Positions 63,329 through 64,000 of a stretch of DNA of 64,000 nucleotides are shown piece by piece; position 1 is the first letter of the stretch; each line of letters opens with the position of its first letter. The notes below the pieces were generated by a model that was not told the origin of the DNA, ran no database searches, and was given only the letters and a program-made list of their open reading frames with translations. Origin of the DNA: Paracoccaceae bacterium (GTDB lineage Bacteria; Pseudomonadota; Alphaproteobacteria; Rhodobacterales; Rhodobacteraceae); the NCBI GenBank assembly GCA_020628545.1, contig JAHDEX010000006.1, positions 32,643-96,642 of the forward strand, in the 5' to 3' direction. Both the position numbers and the translations under genes were made by a program.

Positions 63329-64000
63329 CTGGAGTGCTCTTCAAGAATTGTGCTGCGGTGATCGTAAACCATGGCCAAGGTCATGAAGTCCTACGCGATG
63401 TTGACTTGTTGACAGAGGGACCTGCGATCAAATCCATCGGACCAGATCTGAACGCACCTGTTGCTGAAACGAAAGACGCAAGTGGCTGGTTCATTTACCC
63501 CGGCCTTGTGAACACCCACCATCACTTTTTCCAGACCTTTGTACGGAACCGCGCGGATCTCGATTGGACGAAACTGAGCGTGATCGAATGGCTCGACTTG
63601 ATCTACCCTATCTTTTCCCGTCTGAACGAAGATTGCTTCTACCATTCCTCGCTCACAGCCATGGCTGAACTGATCAAGCACGGCTGCACGACCGCGATGG
63701 ACCATCAATATTGCTTCCCGCGGCACGCCGGTAAGCACCTCATCGACCGTCAGTTTGAGGCAGCGGAACTGCTCGGCCTGCGCTTTCATGCAGGGCGCGG
63801 CGGGAACACATTGCCGAAATCTGAAGGGTCGACGATCCCCGACGAAATGCTTGAGACGACGGATGAGTTCATCGCGGATTGCGCGCGTGTCATCGACACG
63901 TATCACGACGCGGGCCAGTTCAGCATGGGTCAGGTTGTTGTGGCGCCCTGCCAGCCAGTCAATTGCTACCAGGACACAATGGTAGAGTCTGTGGCCCTTG
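63325..64000 (+). CDS. Amidohydrolase, 8-oxoguanine deaminase / TRZ-ATZ type (C-terminus outside window)
   Basis: The first 225 residues of a metal-dependent amidohydrolase. A GTG start at 63325 overlaps the GST stop (GTGA) and follows GAGGAGG. After the N-terminal beta-sandwich, the metal motif PGLVNTHHHFFQTFVRN (two His) and GCTTAMDHQYCFP (ligand-region His) are visible, the form found in 8-oxoguanine deaminases and s-triazine hydrolases. It probably removes an amino group from a purine or related ring. Being coupled to the Rieske set, it likely acts on the same compound or its product. Confidence 0.87.
   Translation, partial: MTGVLFKNCAAVIVNHGQGHEVLRDVDLLTEGPAIKSIGPDLNAPVAETKDASGWFIYPGLVNTHHHFFQTFVRNRADLDWTKLSVIEWLDLIYPIFSRLNEDCFYHSSLTAMAELIKHGCTTAMDHQYCFPRHAGKHLIDRQFEAAELLGLRFHAGRGGNTLPKSEGSTIPDEMLETTDEFIADCARVIDTYHDAGQFSMGQVVVAPCQPVNCYQDTMVESVAL

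Overview
The window looks like chromosomal DNA of a marine Roseobacter-group alphaproteobacterium (Rhodobacterales). This is inferred from the GC-rich coding style, the density of ABC sugar importers, a TmpA/TmpB-type phosphonate pair (a pathway described in Leisingera), and the stress-gene set. No rRNA, tRNA, insertion sequence or CRISPR array was recognised. The lineage call is an inference, not the result of a search.

Layout. (1) 1-17609, minus: one uninterrupted giant reading frame (about 5,870 codons in view, C-terminus outside the window). It encodes a probably type I-secreted surface protein with an N-terminal sugar-dehydrogenase-like propeller, five malectin-like modules, at least five CBM6/35-like modules, cadherin/Ig/Calx-beta-like linkers and a short RTX-like patch. 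Every plus-strand ORF in this stretch is a shadow of it. (2) 18.3-28.6 kb: an envelope and oxidative stress island (HtpX, SpoIIAA-like, Gor-like, DUF533, CreA, AI-2E family, YqjD/YqjE/DUF3618-like proteins, YciE-like ferritin fold, YihY/BrkB, PLDc_N-type). Five of its transcription units carry the same promoter-like pattern, GGAAC-N16/17-GGTT. (3) 28.9-37.9 kb: a YtfQ-YtfR-YtfT/YjfF-like galactofuranose-type importer with an AldA-like dehydrogenase, divergent from a LacI regulator and a GMC oxidoreductase. (4) 37.9-48.2 kb: two CUT1 sugar importers on either side of a FadR-type GntR regulator, with an SDR and a galactonate-dehydratase-like enzyme. Only one of the two importers has an ATPase gene. 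(5) 48.3-50.2 kb: a LysM-SBP fusion and a secreted protein with three Cys-motif repeats.

(6) 50.6-53.3 kb: tmpB-tmpA with a divergent LysR regulator, predicted to turn 2-trimethylaminoethylphosphonate into glycine betaine and phosphate. (7) 53.4-60.6 kb: an EEP-family hydrolase, then an AraC/MelR-like regulator divergent from a third CUT1 importer (again no ATPase) with a GH42 beta-galactosidase. (8) 60.7-64 kb: a degenerate acylphosphatase-like protein, then four overlapping genes: a stand-alone Rieske protein, a Rieske-oxygenase catalytic subunit that has lost its [2Fe-2S] site, a GST-fold protein, and an amidohydrolase of the 8-oxoguanine deaminase/TRZ-ATZ type that runs off the window.

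Together, regions 3, 4 and 7 suggest uptake and oxidative (De Ley-Doudoroff-like) breakdown of galactosides or related sugars, with one MsmX/UgpC-type ATPase possibly serving three importers. The most unusual system is region 8, which recalls the NdmC-NdmD-NdmE methylxanthine N7-demethylase: catalytic subunit without Rieske centre, Rieske domain supplied by another chain, and a GST-like partner. Here it is coupled to a purine-type deaminase.
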